A DNA stretch of 64,000 bases from Luzula sylvatica (lineage: Eukaryota; Streptophyta; Magnoliopsida; Poales; Juncaceae): assembly GCA_946800325.1 (NCBI GenBank), contig OX326958.1:17882414-17946413 (forward strand). Reading direction: 5' to 3'. Below, in pieces: positions 1 to 12,109 of the stretch; position 1 is the first letter of the stretch; each line of letters starts with the position of its first letter. The notes beneath the pieces were generated by a model. The model saw only the letters and a program-made list of their open reading frames with translations, was not told where the DNA came from and ran no database searches. Made by a program: the position numbers and the translations under genes.

Positions 1-1240
1 ATTAATTATCAATGTAGGATTTTCATGATCTAAGCATAGTGAAGCATGACCTCTCTCCTCCGGCAAAATTTGATCAATAGCTTCTGACTCGAGATCGAGA
101 TGAGACTGGTGATGGTGGCGACCTTCAATGGTGACTGATTCACACCTGTATCGCAACACGGTTGGAATTTTGCAATGTGTCACAATAGACATGTAAGATC
201 AGGTCGCACTTCTCCTCGCTTTGGCGAAGCAGATTTAATTTGTACTATCTCTCGCAGAGCAAATCGTAGACATCTCTCTCGCGCAATTAAACAGATTAAG
301 CAGCCCTTTCTCTGGGTTGATGCTAGTTTTAATGTGTATGTATTGATTTCGAAATGTAAATGTGTAACAAATACGATTATGATTATGTAATTTCAAATAA
401 GATTGTAGAGAATGTGTGTTGGAACCCATCATGTCTTGTATTAAAATTAAAACTAAAATTTACAATCAATGGAGGTATCATTAATACACGAACATACTCA
501 TTTGTACTGCCCAGTTCATGAAGAAGACTCAAATAAAATGACTCTAATGCTCCGTGCTAATATAAATTGGAAATATTAGGTTCCTCATGATTTACAATTT
601 ACTTCTTGCGAGTTACCATCAAACAGTTTCGTAACGTGTATTTAAGTCCTAAATTGTAAGTCATGTGGTTCGGTTAGTATCATCATAGTGTGTTTCATAG
701 CAACTAAAATAATACAACAATTAAGAATTAAATGCAACATATTTTCCAGAAAAGACATAGCAAAAGTAAATCGCATATTATAGTCATCCTTTCCACATAA
801 CAATAAAAATATCTACCAGTTAGAGAATTACAAGTTCGAACCAACAATATCTTAAATCGTCCAGACAAAATTTCATTCGGTTACATTCATACATCCAAAG
901 AGCCTTTTGTTTAGCTAACTCTTGAGAGGACTGTATCATCAATTGAGTTGGACGCAACCCTTCGAGGACAATTCAATTAAAACAAACAATTAATAACAAA
1001 AAACAAAAATATTATCAGATAATTCAAGGAAGTGCACTATAAAGTTGAATGGCCATGTCTAGTCTGACACATTGCAAAACTCCAATCTTGTTGCGATACA
1101 GATGTGAATCAATCACCATTAAAGGTTGCCACAATCATCAGTCTCGAATCAAAAGTTATTGATCAGATTTGCTGGAGGAGAGAGGTCATTCTCCACTATG
1201 CTTCGACCATGAAAAATCCTAAATTGATAATTAATTATGC
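1..1240. mobile_element. Long-TIR non-autonomous DNA element, left end cut by window
   Basis: Bases 1-195 recur as a diverged inverted copy at about 1043-1235. The arms share blocks such as gacctctctcctcc, ctgtatcgcaaca and ttttgcaatgtgtca in opposite orientation. About 840 bp of AT-rich DNA lies between them, without a transposase ORF. Since base 1 already pairs with base 1235, the left end and any target duplication lie outside the window. Arms of about 200 bp suggest a Mutator-like or foldback MITE; the class is inferred. Confidence 0.7.
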
Positions 1241-1804
1241 TTAATCCCACTTTGTTAATATCATGGGAATCCAATTTTGTACCCAATTAGATCACTTCAG
1301 ATGCAATAATCAACATAGTTACAAAAATTAACCAATTTCCGTCAAAAAAACTAAAAAAATGAAGAGTTCCCTCTTATCTTTTCAACCGACCAGTGCTCTG
1401 TCTAGAGTCCCCTCATCGCCAGCCACTGCTCCATCTTGGCTTTTCCATCGTCAGAACAGCAAAAGAGAAGCAAAAGATAAGCAAAAGAGAAATAGTAAAA
1501 GCTCCGCCAAGCAGAGAGAAAGCGTGAACTGATGTACGAGAGAGAGAACAAACTTGGATCTGCTCCAATATAAAGAATAATTGCGACACGAAATCCATGG
1601 TGAGAGAGGAGGAACAAAAAGGAACTCGTCTAGAGAGATATCGTACGGAGAAGTTAGAGAGATGGATGTAAAGTTCGTTTAACGGAAGAAATAAGCGACA
1701 AAACGGAGAGTTTGATAGTTAATTGTGCACGGATCTCGAGACAATCAAACGGCATATAAGTTACAAGCAAAAAATACCCTTTGCTTGTACAAGCTTTTTA
1801 GTTA

Positions 1805-1845
<41 letters not shown>

Positions 1846-2090
1846 AGACTAACAACAAACACAGGGCATTAATTCGAAATTTGGCATCATAATCTTTCGA
1901 GTAATCGACAGACTTGAATTTACGTGCGCCTTACTAAGGCGTTATGACAAGACATACACATCCGCTTATTGCATTTCCCAGTAAATTTATGGACTGTTAG
2001 GTAAAACTTCCAGGCGGAGATTAGAGACCAAGATATTAGTAACGACAATCTTTCCCAATTGATTCCTCGAACTCGCATACACATTTTCTA
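1241..2090. other. Gene-free stretch
   Basis: AT-rich DNA with a purine/pyrimidine-skewed patch near 1370-1620 giving short overlapping ORFs on both strands. None resembles a known protein or has a convincing gene context. An AT dinucleotide repeat lies inside it. Confidence 0.5.
1809..1842. repeat. (AT)n microsatellite
   Basis: About 17 uninterrupted AT units. A second, shorter AT tract lies at about 3787-3808. Confidence 0.95.
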
Positions 2091-2094
2091 TGAT

Positions 2095-2190
2095 CTCATG
2101 ACTCAGTTGAATGAGTGTTTTGACACAATAAAATCATACATTGAAAATATTATATGTTCGAGTCTCATCACCTCCATATACAAAAAATAG
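2095..2190 (+). mobile_element. Au-like tRNA-derived SINE fragment
   Basis: The segment has a box-A-like ttgaatgagtgttt and, about 45 bp later, a box-B-like gttcgagtct, followed by a CATC..CC tail and an A-run. The same arrangement occurs at 23436-23530, 26950-27085 (minus) and 37550-37660. This is the layout of the angiosperm Au SINE family; assignment is by architecture and remembered box sequences. Confidence 0.5.
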
Positions 2191-4320
2191 ATATTAGTAA
2201 CGACAATCGATCGCGGGTGCCATTAAAAAATATATATTAATATAATTGGATTTGGGGTTAAATTTTCCTTTAAATCTAATTATTCCTTCTAAACATACAA
2301 TTTTGGTTAACAATTTCATGAACAGTATGCTAGACAAATTACACTATTTTACCCAAAAGATTTAATCTTGTTATTGTGCAATGTAGATGGATTTACTAGA
2401 AAATGATTTAGAGCATTATTATAATTATAAATTAGAGCATAATTAGTATGCTAGACAAAAATAAGTAACTTGGACTAGTTTAGAATCTAGATTATTAAAC
2501 TTATTATTTTCTAAGCTCTTAATTAAATATGATATCTAAAGATATCTCACCTGTAGAGTTGGATTGAAATGTTAAGCTGGTTTCTCGCACCATCTTTTCT
2601 GTTTGGTGGTCATACTATATTACCTACATAAACAAAATGCACTGTATTTCTTTTTCAAAACGATATGCATGAAAATCCTCCCTTAATTAATAGAATTTGA
2701 AGTATATCTTCACACAAATAGTGAATTTTTCACAATTCTTCTCACGCATTTAGCACTATAATATACTTAATGCGTGAAATAATAAGTTTATGGAAACACA
2801 AATTTAACATTTTTATTCATCAATTTTACTATAAATATTAATGTTCATTATTGTTGTTAATCAAAAAAGAAAGAAAGGGGGATGATAAAAATTAATGGAA
2901 ATCTGATTTTATTTTATTTTATACTTGCGAGAAACTAGAGAAAATCAAAAGGTAATATAAGTATTTTATATTTCTTCATGGTGAGTATTAACGATAATTT
3001 CTACGAGGCTAACTCTTGCACTTGGATGTCTGGTTTAAATGTGATCGATTTGGATAAACGGCGGGAGTTTAATCTCACTCAAAAATATCTTCAACTCCTT
3101 GAGAACAGGTAAACAAAAATTAACCAACTCTTATAATAAACATTTAACTAATATTTATTTTTTCATTGTTTTAGTTTCGAAGAGATGGGCCCACATCATT
3201 ACAGGGCTTGTTGTTGTTCCAAGACTAAGTCTACCTGCTCGACGAGAGGTCGACTTCACCGGTATTTGGGTATAATTACGAAATTGACACTGAGATAATC
3301 AGGCAAGCAGTTTCACTTTCACTCCATTATAATGGGAATATGAAACCTTGGCTCGAGTTGGGATACCGTCTAATAAGAAATATTAAGATTATTATATTTT
3401 ATAACTCATCTAAATATGGTTATTTAAAAATTTCATGCTAATACATATATTAGTATCAGGATATAATTATATTTTAGATATAATATAATTTAACGAAAAA
3501 AACATGACAACATTATATAATTGTTATTCAGATGAACTCAAGCAATAATAAACCTAGAAGTAGCCAACCTTACAAGATGTATGTAGGATTTGCACATCAT
3601 TGATTACAAAATAATAACAAAATTTTCATTTCATACTAAAATATAATTAATTTGTACCAGATTTTACATTAAATATCTAAAATTGTCAGCAAAATTGTCT
3701 AATAGTGGTGGTTCGCAATGTTAAAACAGTTAAAAAACTAATAAGAAATTTAACTACACAACATATATAGGAAATTATTTAATGTCATATATATATATAT
3801 ATATATATGAGAGTATAAGAAGTTGTTTGTGTTAGGTAAATTTGTATCTTTCATGTTTATTATTAAAAAAAAATATGTTTTATAAGTCTAAGAAGTTACT
3901 TATATTTGATAAATTAATATTTTTCATTTTATTGCTTTATGAAAAAAATAACATGAAAGGTTTTGAGAAAAAAATATATTAGAGTTAGATATTTGAACCC
4001 TTCGGTTTCTATTTGTATTCACATTGGTCATTTAACATAATACAAAAGGATACAAAAGTAAATATAAATGATCCAACATGAACCTAACGAATAATGATAC
4101 AACACATCATCGATGTAAGAAGATCTTACTTTCTTCCTCAAATCTAAATGTAAAATAATGGACTTATAAATGTTTAAAAGTTCACATTAATAAAAGATAA
4201 ATGATTTATATTTTATCAAATATCATAATCTAATGATCAAGATGATTATAATAATATGGTATAAGAAAATTGTATAATAACGGATCTAAAACAAAGAATT
4301 CTTTTTTAGTTTTAAAATAT
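2191..4320. other. Gene-free AT-rich stretch
   Basis: No ORF above about 60 residues and no recognisable protein family. Near 3170-3350 a somewhat less AT-rich patch has no sustained frame. Nothing else is supported. Confidence 0.5.
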
Positions 4321-4334
4321 TCTTTTTATGTCAA

Positions 4335-4790
4335 GTGATGTGTCAGACACATACGGCATATATGTATCAGACACCGTATCGGATGCTGATACTCGTCTGA
4401 TACATATCCGGATACTTCACATGACGAGTCCGAATATTTTATTTCAAAACAATATCAGATACTTCTCGGATAATTTCGGATACTTATAACACATCAATAA
4501 ATGTTCTTGAAAAACAAAAATATAAATTTTAAATCGAAATAAATAAGTACTAGATATAAGTAAATAACTAAATATAACAAAAATTTACTTAATAATAAGT
4601 TAGTTATGTAATAAGAAAATTTTAGTCTATTTTATGAAAAAATATTAAAAAAATATTAAATATATAAATCACAATTAATAAAATAATAAATTATTGTTTA
4701 TAATTGACGTATCGTATCTTATGTTTTTTTAAACTATCATAGCGTCGTATCCGTATCGTGTAGGATATGATACCTGTATATGTTCCTATA
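4335..4790. mobile_element. Degenerate GGATAC-repeat hAT-like element
   Basis: Both ends are rich in short motifs such as ggatac and gtatccg, around an AT-rich core. Core and ends resemble, in opposite orientation, the better-preserved element at 37765-38211. Clustered subterminal motifs in both orientations are typical of non-autonomous hAT elements. I could not fix exact ends or a target duplication here. Confidence 0.45.
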
Positions 4791-4799
4791 TCTTTGGTA

Positions 4800-6589
4800 C
4801 ATGTGTTTAGACAAATTTTCAGCTGAGTAAATGCAATACAGTTTTGGATGCACCATTTTTACTTTTTTTTAACTACAGTGTACTTTTTTGAATTACAACA
4901 ATTCTTTTATGTGCGGTATAATTTTTGAATATTATTATTTTTTTTACATAATCATTATACTTCTTTTACAAATCATTATAATTATATAAAATCATTATAC
5001 ATTTTTAGACGCTCACTAATGCTTCTTTTACAAATTATTATTCTTCAGATGCATGGTTAAGAAAATGGGTTTGTTGCATTGTAATTATATAAAATTCAAA
5101 GATCCGTTCAAACCGGTTCCCCATATTTTGAACGCTCTTTCTTGCCTACAAATCGGAGTTTTCTCCTCCATATTTAATAGCAGAATAAGCCCCAATTATT
5201 TAGGGTTTTTAGACGCCAAATACTCGTGTGAAGGAGACAAGCGAGAGTATTTTACGAAAAGTTTCATCGATATTACTACAAGGTTTCGATAAAGTCTCAG
5301 CGATCCCTCGCTGCAAGGAGCTTCACATGATCGAGGAATGAGGAGTCGAGGAAAACCAACTTCGATTAGTGGCTATGTGTTATATCGTTCGGCTCTTAAA
5401 TTTGATGGTGAATCATTTCAAACAAAAAAATTGACGGTGAAAACCAACTGCAACTAGTGAAAACTTAAAATAGGTGAAAACAGGAAAATTAAATCATCAT
5501 TAAATCGTGAAAATCTGAATATATCAACAACAACAACAACAAATGCTATATAATCACAAATTATTGCCTAAAAAGTTAAAATCTTACCCACACAATCACA
5601 TTTTGTATATAACTTCTACACAAATGCATGGAACTAAAAAAAAATTGGTAGTCTAGTCGCCATCAATTTCGTTATAATTTTGGTATTCCAATTTTTAGTT
5701 CATTATGATAAATAATAATTAGGTCCCCCGGTAAGCTCTGATGCTGCAGAATATCCACATTTTCACTTTTGCAGTTAACCCCTCAATAATGACCATAGGT
5801 ATTTTTTTTTTGTAAAGAAGCCCTAATTCATCATCTTTTCACAAAAAAAAGGGAATACATTATTAAAATTTAAAATATAGACATGTTATTGGCAAATATA
5901 TGGTCTTTGCTTTAAAACAATTAACTTCATTCAAATAGTCTAATTCATCCCCAATAAACCACACAATCCCACAATTAATTAAATTCAGAAAGAAAACGGA
6001 TACCTTTGACTGTTTCATTGACGAATAGTTTAAATATGTGAAGACCTAAACTCAATCCAAAGAAATCGAAAGAAAAAATCGAAAATCGTGAAATTTCCAT
6101 AATGTAATGTCCGAGGAAACCGAGGGTTTTCAACCGTGCATAATAGGAAGGAGCTCGAGAACTTTATTGATTGTTCGGTCCGAACTGGTGTGTGAAAGTG
6201 TGAAGGGTAGATATGTTTTTATACAGTTTTTTTGGTAGAGTTAATGAATAAATTGATTTTGGATAAGTTTGATAAAAGAATTCAGATTAAAGGGATAAAT
6301 TTGATATTAACATATCGAGAACAAATTTGATATTTTGAGTTTTTGAACCCGAAATTATTATTTTAACTAAATTTACTTTTTATTCAAAAATGTATAATTT
6401 GTATCTTTTATCTCATGAACTTGTTTAGAGGAGCCACTTAAATTGAAAAAAGAAAAGTTTGGAACATAAATAAAATTAACATTTCCTCATTATCAATCAT
6501 GTGTGAATTATAACCAAATCTTCGGACAAAACAATTTAGAAAAGAAAAACTGTATATATAAACAAATATTTGAAATTTCCAACATTTAA
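4800..6589. other. Gene-free stretch downstream of the cyclin gene
   Basis: A 79-residue ORF at 5053-5292 (plus) resembles nothing I know and has no splice or promoter context. The rest is AT-rich, and the part next to 6590 probably holds the 3' UTR of the minus-strand cyclin gene. Confidence 0.45.
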
Positions 6590-7342
6590 TTAACCATCAA
6601 AGGAATGTCTAGACGGCGACATAGAATGATGCACGCCATTTCGATTCAAACTGTTTCCCCAACTATCCTCCTCCTTCTCGAATTCATCGAACGCAGATTT
6701 CAAATTTTTGTTATTCGCGCAATTTCGCAACATTTCCAATTCCAAGTGCGAATAGTATCTTTCGAATACGCTCAAACCAATTGTCACCTTGAAATCAAGC
6801 AGGAATAACAATTCCAGCTCTAATTTGTTCAGCTCCGAATTGCTTATTCCTCCGACCCTTGCGAAAAATGCGTTGTTGTGATGCCTGTACAAAAATCACA
6901 GAACATAATTTCTCATTAAATCATTTAATCAAAACAAAACAAATTAATAAAAACATGAGAATACATACATATCATCGAGCACCTTAGAAGCAATCATTAA
7001 ACAAACAAGTACCAACCGATGAATATTCATAGACACAACCAACAAATCAGGATGAACATGGACCGCGCGATCGATATACACAAATGCAACTATGAAACAC
7101 GACGGGTCGAGACAAACAAACCGTTGAATCCTCTCCAAGTACCTCCCCAAGGCGATGGTTGGGGCGCGAGTCGCCATGAAAGCGTCTAAACTACGAAGTT
7201 TTTTGTCAGAAATTTCTTGAGCTGGAATTACCAATGGTGATTCGTTGAGCATGTCGTTTCGAGCCACGAGACGCTCGAGTGCATGAGATAGCATGAAGAG
7301 CTCCGATGGTGGCGGTTTTGGCTTGCTCGGCCCGCTATCCAT
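6590..7342 (-). CDS. CYCU1-1: U-type (P-type) cyclin, CYCU1-like
   Basis: Two exons on the minus strand, 7342-6969 and 6884-6590, joined across an 84 bp GT-AG intron that splits the methionine codon of LDDMHHNNAF. The product is 222 residues, a usual length for the family. Family hallmarks appear in order: a helix with LERLVARN near residue 22, the segment RAPTIALGRYLERI near 62, YIDRAVHVHP near 93, the HRLVLVCLMIASKVLDD helix near 110, then FARVGGISNSELNKLELELL. These make up a cyclin N box close to Arabidopsis CYCU1;1. U-type cyclins resemble yeast Pho80/Pcl cyclins and bind CDKA-type kinases in the nucleus; they are linked to division and nutrient or hormone responses. The subgroup choice is by recall and could be wrong; the family call is firm. 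Confidence 0.93.
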
Positions 7343-7482
7343 TTATCATATTTCAATTAAAATTCATTCTCTTATTTTTTGTTTTTTTTAGAATGTTTTC
7401 AATGCATGATCTATTCCATATAGGAGGTACTTCCTTTCTTGCCATCCATGCATCCATTATCCATGAAACAGGAAAGGGCCAA

Positions 7483-7491
7483 ATTTATATA
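7483..7491 (-). promoter_or_regulatory. Probable TATA box of the cyclin gene
   Basis: The minus strand reads tatataaat about 140 bp upstream of the cyclin ATG, a plausible distance for a TATA box plus a 5' UTR of about 100 nt. Confidence 0.5.
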
Positions 7492-7744
7492 CACGGTTCA
7501 GATTTGTTTGATATGTTTGAAAATTTTAAATCAGATTTAGTCCCTCTAATAAAAGGAGATAAGTTGCAAAGATTTTGTGATAGAGACAATAGTTGTTTCT
7601 CCACTGATTTTGTCCAGTAATAACACAACATGTAGCAAATTAATAATTTGGCATTATTATTAGGCCATATAGACTGGATCAAGTTATTTTTCCAAATTTG
7701 ACTGGGCCTGGCTCAAATTTTTGTCTCAAGAAAATATGATATTT

Positions 7745-8005
7745 CTAAGGCTCTTAATAAAAAAAATGGCCCACAAAAATCAATGCAAATATGAATACTT
7801 TCTCTTTTTTAATTTAATTATTAATTTGTTTATAAGATTTGGTGTTGTTATAGAGTTGTTCTATTTCCCTTTTCTTTTTAATAATTTCTAATTCAGCTAA
7901 CATAATATTTATATTATCATTATAATTTATTAATAATAATAACTAATTTAATAAAATGTTTATAATTTATTATACAATTTATGCAAACAAGCCCCTGAAA
8001 TATTC
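7745..8005 (+). repeat. Dispersed repeat, copy A (partner near 12.1-12.5 kb)
   Basis: Contains aatggcccacaaaaatcaat, later agatttggtgttgttatag, and ends near gcaaacaagcccctgaaata. The same order of motifs is found at 10765-10790 plus 12110-12460, where the element at 10792-12102 splits it. No coding potential is seen. Confidence 0.7.
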
Positions 8006-8358
8006 AAATTTATGCGAACTTGTTGGGTGGCACACGAAAGTAGGATATCTAGTAAGGGGTATTAGGATCTTAATAGATTTACGAAACGAATTGTTCATTT
8101 TATTGCTCTGAGTATGCAACGACGTTTATGCGCTTGCGAACGAATTCATTGCGTACTTATTATTTTTTTTATAATGAAATGCAACACATATACTATTGTG
8201 CATATATGTTCAAATATTAAATGGTCTGAATTATACGATTGTTCGTACGTCATCAAAATTTATGATCATGATAGCAAAATCGTAAAAAAATTCTTGTGGA
8301 AATAAATAATTTATCATTATTATTATTGTCAAATAAATATATTATCAGTACAAAAGAG
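8006..8358. other. Gene-free spacer
   Basis: AT-rich. A 63-residue ORF on the plus strand (8114-8305) has no recognisable features. Confidence 0.4.
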
Positions 8359-8745
8359 CTAAGATTGAAGGCACGAACCATTGCTCGTCAAAGTAAGATA
8401 TATCGACAGAATACTTGCCGTGATGCCTGATACCAGAATAATCATCCAAATTACAATACACATCCAAATAAACGGTATGGCAACAGCACTCCGTTTTTCC
8501 AAATCGAAATCCATCCACATTACGAGGAAGGGAAGAAACCCCCCAAAAATCACTATGCACAACATGCAAAATGCGAATCCATATATGAAGTACATCGATA
8601 CATCTTTTTTCTCGAAATAAACAACTCGTAGTAGTGAAACAAAAGCTAGTAAACACAAATATGCCCCTGTAAGAAAAACATTCTTCATTAACCATCCGTA
8701 GTTTCCTCGTTTCGCATTGTCATTCTTTTTAAAAGTGTGCAGCAT
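8359..8745 (-). CDS. Small three-helix membrane protein, unknown function
   Basis: An uninterrupted 128-codon ORF with ATG at 8745. The protein begins with a basic, polar stretch and has hydrophobic segments near residues 19-43, 51-77 and 88-118, so about three membrane helices separated by short charged loops (EKKD, DFDLEKR). I do not recognise the family. It stands head to head with the plus-strand membrane ORF at 9270, about 520 bp away, with four copies of a 60 bp repeat between them. Open frame, clear helix pattern and divergent context favour a real gene, but no transcript signal is decisive. It could be a lineage-specific protein or a decaying paralogue. Confidence 0.5.
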   Translation of the reverse strand: MLHTFKKNDNAKRGNYGWLMKNVFLTGAYLCLLAFVSLLRVVYFEKKDVSMYFIYGFAFCMLCIVIFGGFLPFLVMWMDFDLEKRSAVAIPFIWMCIVIWMIILVSGITASILSIYLTLTSNGSCLQS

Positions 8746-8930
8746 TATGATCCTGAGAGATCGATCGCGTGTTTAGGAGAATGAATAACACGAGGAAAAC
8801 AAATTTTTTTAATTGTTCAAAAAATAAAATGGCTTGATTCGGAAATAGTGAATGAACAAGCTATAATAACAAAAAGGTTTGTAATCAAGCGTCAATTTCG
8901 TCTTCAACAAATTGCAGATTGGTTCTAATT

Positions 8931-9165
8931 TCAAATTTCTTGGCTAGCGTTTCAACAAATTTACCAACAAACATATACAAATAGTGATTTTCAAATTTCT
9001 TAGCTAGCATTTCAACAAATTTACCAACAAACATATAAAAATAGTGATTTTCAAATTTTTTTAGCTAGCATTTCAACAAATTTACCAACAAACATATAAA
9101 AATAGCGATTTTCAAATTTCTTAGCTAGCATTTCAACAAATTTACCAACAAACATATAAAATAGT
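8931..9165. repeat. Four tandem copies of a 60-61 bp unit
   Basis: Units start at 8931, 8991, 9051 and about 9112, each holding gctagc(g/a)tttcaacaaat and taccaacaaacatata. Copies differ by only a few bases. The block lies between the two divergent membrane-protein ORFs and so could overlap one promoter. Confidence 0.95.
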
Positions 9166-9269
9166 CGTTGGTTACAACCTCATAAAAGTGTCATATGTCA
9201 TTTGGTTTTCCCAAAAATAAATTTCTCAAGTAGCACCCATTTTAATTGTTAAGACATCATAACACAAAA

Positions 9270-9752
9270 ATGAACTCAAATTCTGCTGTTCTTGATGTTC
9301 GAGACGAAGTCGAAGATAACACTACAAAACCTTTGTCGAATAACAGAGGTTTTGGTATAAACATAGGTCCATATGAAGATCCAGAATTTATAACACTGTA
9401 CCTTTTAACATACGGAACGATTGCAAGCATGATTGGTTTGGGAGCTCCGATATTCGACCCGGATCCGTGTAGCAAAGCGTCGCTATTTGTCTCCGTGGCT
9501 TACTTGGTTTGTCTTTTGGTTGTATTTCTGTATGGACTTGGTCTTGTAGGCCTGAGCTATTGGCTTCCTCAAGCTCCTGTTTCTCGTGTCGGGATTTTGA
9601 AAACTGCAGCTCCAATTCCTATACGTCGCGCTAGAATTGCAAAGGCTTGGATGTCGAAATTGTTTGTTCCCGTTGTTGTAGCAGTTTTTCTTGGTTTTGT
9701 TTCTTTCAAGCTCAGAAAACCACAACATGTTCGATATTTTGTGAAATTTTGA
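9270..9752 (+). CDS. Small membrane protein, unknown function
   Basis: A 160-codon ORF from the ATG at 9270. The frame is open upstream to 9246, but only from a TTG, so the ATG is chosen. The first 50 residues are polar and acidic. Hydrophobic helices lie near residues 43-58, 71-96 and 128-143, and a basic loop of the type PIRRARIAKAW precedes the last. The C-terminus is basic (KLRKPQHVRYFVKF). No family is recognised. Its three-helix plan resembles the products at 8359-8745 and 18367-19008, but I see no alignable motif, so relatedness is only a possibility. It is transcribed away from the 60 bp repeat block. Confidence 0.55.
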   Translation: MNSNSAVLDVRDEVEDNTTKPLSNNRGFGINIGPYEDPEFITLYLLTYGTIASMIGLGAPIFDPDPCSKASLFVSVAYLVCLLVVFLYGLGLVGLSYWLPQAPVSRVGILKTAAPIPIRRARIAKAWMSKLFVPVVVAVFLGFVSFKLRKPQHVRYFVKF

Positions 9753-10791
9753 AGAATTTGTAATTTGTGGTAAAGATTATGTTTACAAAAATTTCGCAAC
9801 AAAAATGAAAAAAATCAAGATTATATTTAAAAATCGAGGAGATTACGAGTGCGATATGGACAAATTACGATGCCATGATGATCGGATTCTTTAAATATTT
9901 GATTTTTAAGGGTATGTTCGTATACTTCATGATGCGCCAGTATGCTTCCGTAATACTTTTGACATACAAATGACATATTTATTTTTAATATTTCGACTCA
10001 TTATATATTTCAGTTCGTAATATATAGATGTAAGAGAACTTTGGATATTTCTATGGCATTTCTAAAATATAATCCTATGATGCTTATGAGATAATTCTAT
10101 GATATATTTATGATTAGTTCATGGTAATTATATTGTTTGGTTAATTTTTATTGGGGGTTTTCTCCTGATCCTTTCGAGAGTTCAAATAACAAACTTATCC
10201 TTTCAAAACAAACAATTATATTTTTATCCTCTCTAAATTTAATTATCTTCTAAACTCAATTATCGTATATATTCACTTAAAACTTATAACTATCAAATTT
10301 ATCCTTACTTTTAAGTTTTTGTTAAATTTCTGTTCAACAAACAATTATTTCAAATTTTAAATTTAATTAAAATAACAAACAGAAATATTAATCATACATA
10401 CATTTCTCTTAATGCACAAAATCATCATTAACCGGATTTCACGAGACACTTGTATATACTTCTTCTAAAAAGACCTGATCTAAATAAAAAAGGACAAATA
10501 TTTCCAAAACACTCACAATAAAAAAAAAATCTCGATGACATCATCAAAATTAAACCATTCCCTAATTAAGTGCCCCAAAAATTAATGCATATCCTAATTA
10601 AATAACTTAAGTGCTTCTAATTAAATGACCTTAATTAGTGGTCCAATTAACTGTTGGCCCTAATTAAGCGTCTATAATTGGATTAATTGGGAGAAAAATG
10701 ATGTCATTTTAATTGAGGATGCGGTGGAAAGAGATATAATTGATTAATTTCCCATAAGAAAAAAATGGCCCAGAGAAATTAATGCCCGTGG
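9753..10791. other. Gene-free AT-rich stretch with MITE-like debris
   Basis: From about 10490 to 10800 there are many ttaatta motifs, flanked by gatgacatcat on the left and gatgtcat on the right in inverted relation. This matches the style of the segment at 39918-40190. The motif pattern suggests an old MITE, but no ends can be fixed. Confidence 0.4.
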
Positions 10792-12102
10792 GTGGTGTTT
10801 GGATGAAGAATAAGTTGGATATAACCTATTTTATTAGTTATATTCTTGTTAAACACACAATTTATTAGAGGGGATAAAAGAGGATAAGTATAAAAAGAGG
10901 AGATTAAGCTATCACCACTTTTTGTGGTGATAAGTTTGTTCCCCTTTTATACCTCTAACATTTTACTAAAATACCTCTATTTGTCATAATAATTTATTTA
11001 ATATAATATAATTAAATATAATATAATATAATACGAAATAGAATAATACAATATAATATAATGTGATGTAATATAATATAATATAATATATATAATACTT
11101 AATATGATATTTAATATAATATAAAATAAAATAATATTATATTATATAACACAATATGAAATAATATAATATAATATAATAAAATAAAATAGATAATAAT
11201 TTATTTAATTTAATATAATATAATATATTATAATATAATACAATGCAATGGAATATAATATAATATACTTTAATACAATATAATATATTGTAATATATTG
11301 TAATAATGATATAAAATAATATTTAATATTTAATATAATATTTAATATAATACGATATAATGTAATATAATATAAACTAATATAATATAATACAATATAA
11401 TACAATATAAAATAATATAATAACATATAATATTATATAATAAGATATAATACAATATGAAATAATTTAATTTAATATAATATAATACAATAAAATATAA
11501 TATAGTATAATACAATATAGAATAAAATAATGCAATATTGTATAATATAATATAATATAGTGTAATATAATATAATATAAAATAATATACTATTATGAAA
11601 TGATACAATCTAAAATAATATAAAATAATATAATATAATATTAGATGATATAAAATAATCTAATCTAATATTATAATATTAATTTAATATAATATATTAT
11701 ATTATATTATAATATATTTTTCGTATAATATAATATAATGAAATACTACGTAATATATTCTAATATACTATAATATTATATAATATTACATTATATAATA
11801 TTCACATTTGTAATATAATAATATAATGAAATGTAACATAATATAATTTAATATAATATAATATAGTATAATATAATGTAGTTTAAATTTTAATCAAAAC
11901 TTTATAATTCAACATATTAGTTTCAAATTTATAGACCAAAGGGTATTTTGGTCACTTTGAAATATTCAATTTTTAAATCAACACTATACCAAAATTTATC
12001 CATACATCTTTACCAAACACCATTCCCAAATTAAGGAATAAATAGAGATAACTTATTATCCCTCAAAAAAATTTACCCACCTTATCCTCTTTCCAAACGG
12101 AA
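10792..12102. mobile_element. TIR element with AT-repeat core (Harbinger/hAT-like)
   Basis: The left end reads gtggtgtttggatgaagaat and the right end, reverse-complemented, ttccgtttggaaagaggata, an imperfect terminal inverted repeat continuing into ataag(t/g)tgg. The hexamer ccgtgg flanks both sides (10786-10791 and 12103-12108), probably part of a target duplication. The flanking DNA forms a split copy of the repeat at 7745-8005, which independently marks this segment as an insertion. No transposase is present. The superfamily is uncertain. Confidence 0.65.
10983..11880. repeat. Degenerate TAATA/ATAAT repeat block, about 900 bp
   Basis: Almost only A and T in short 5 bp-like steps (taata, ataat, tatat) with scattered substitutions. 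Minus-strand ORFs here (11205-11608) are Tyr/Ile/Leu homopolymer-like translations and are not genes. It lies wholly inside the element at 10792-12102. Confidence 0.9.
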
Positions 12103-12109
12103 CCGTGGA

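Noticed and set aside
1402..1617. Overlapping minus-strand ORFs of 71 and 61 codons
   Set aside because: Hydrophobic translations of a purine/pyrimidine-skewed stretch in two frames at once; no sign of selection for either.
7306..7620. 104-codon plus-strand ORF
   Set aside because: Overlaps the first exon and promoter of the cyclin gene on the other strand.
11205..11608. Minus-strand ORFs of 73 and 88 codons
   Set aside because: They translate the AT repeat into Tyr/Ile/Leu strings; no real protein.
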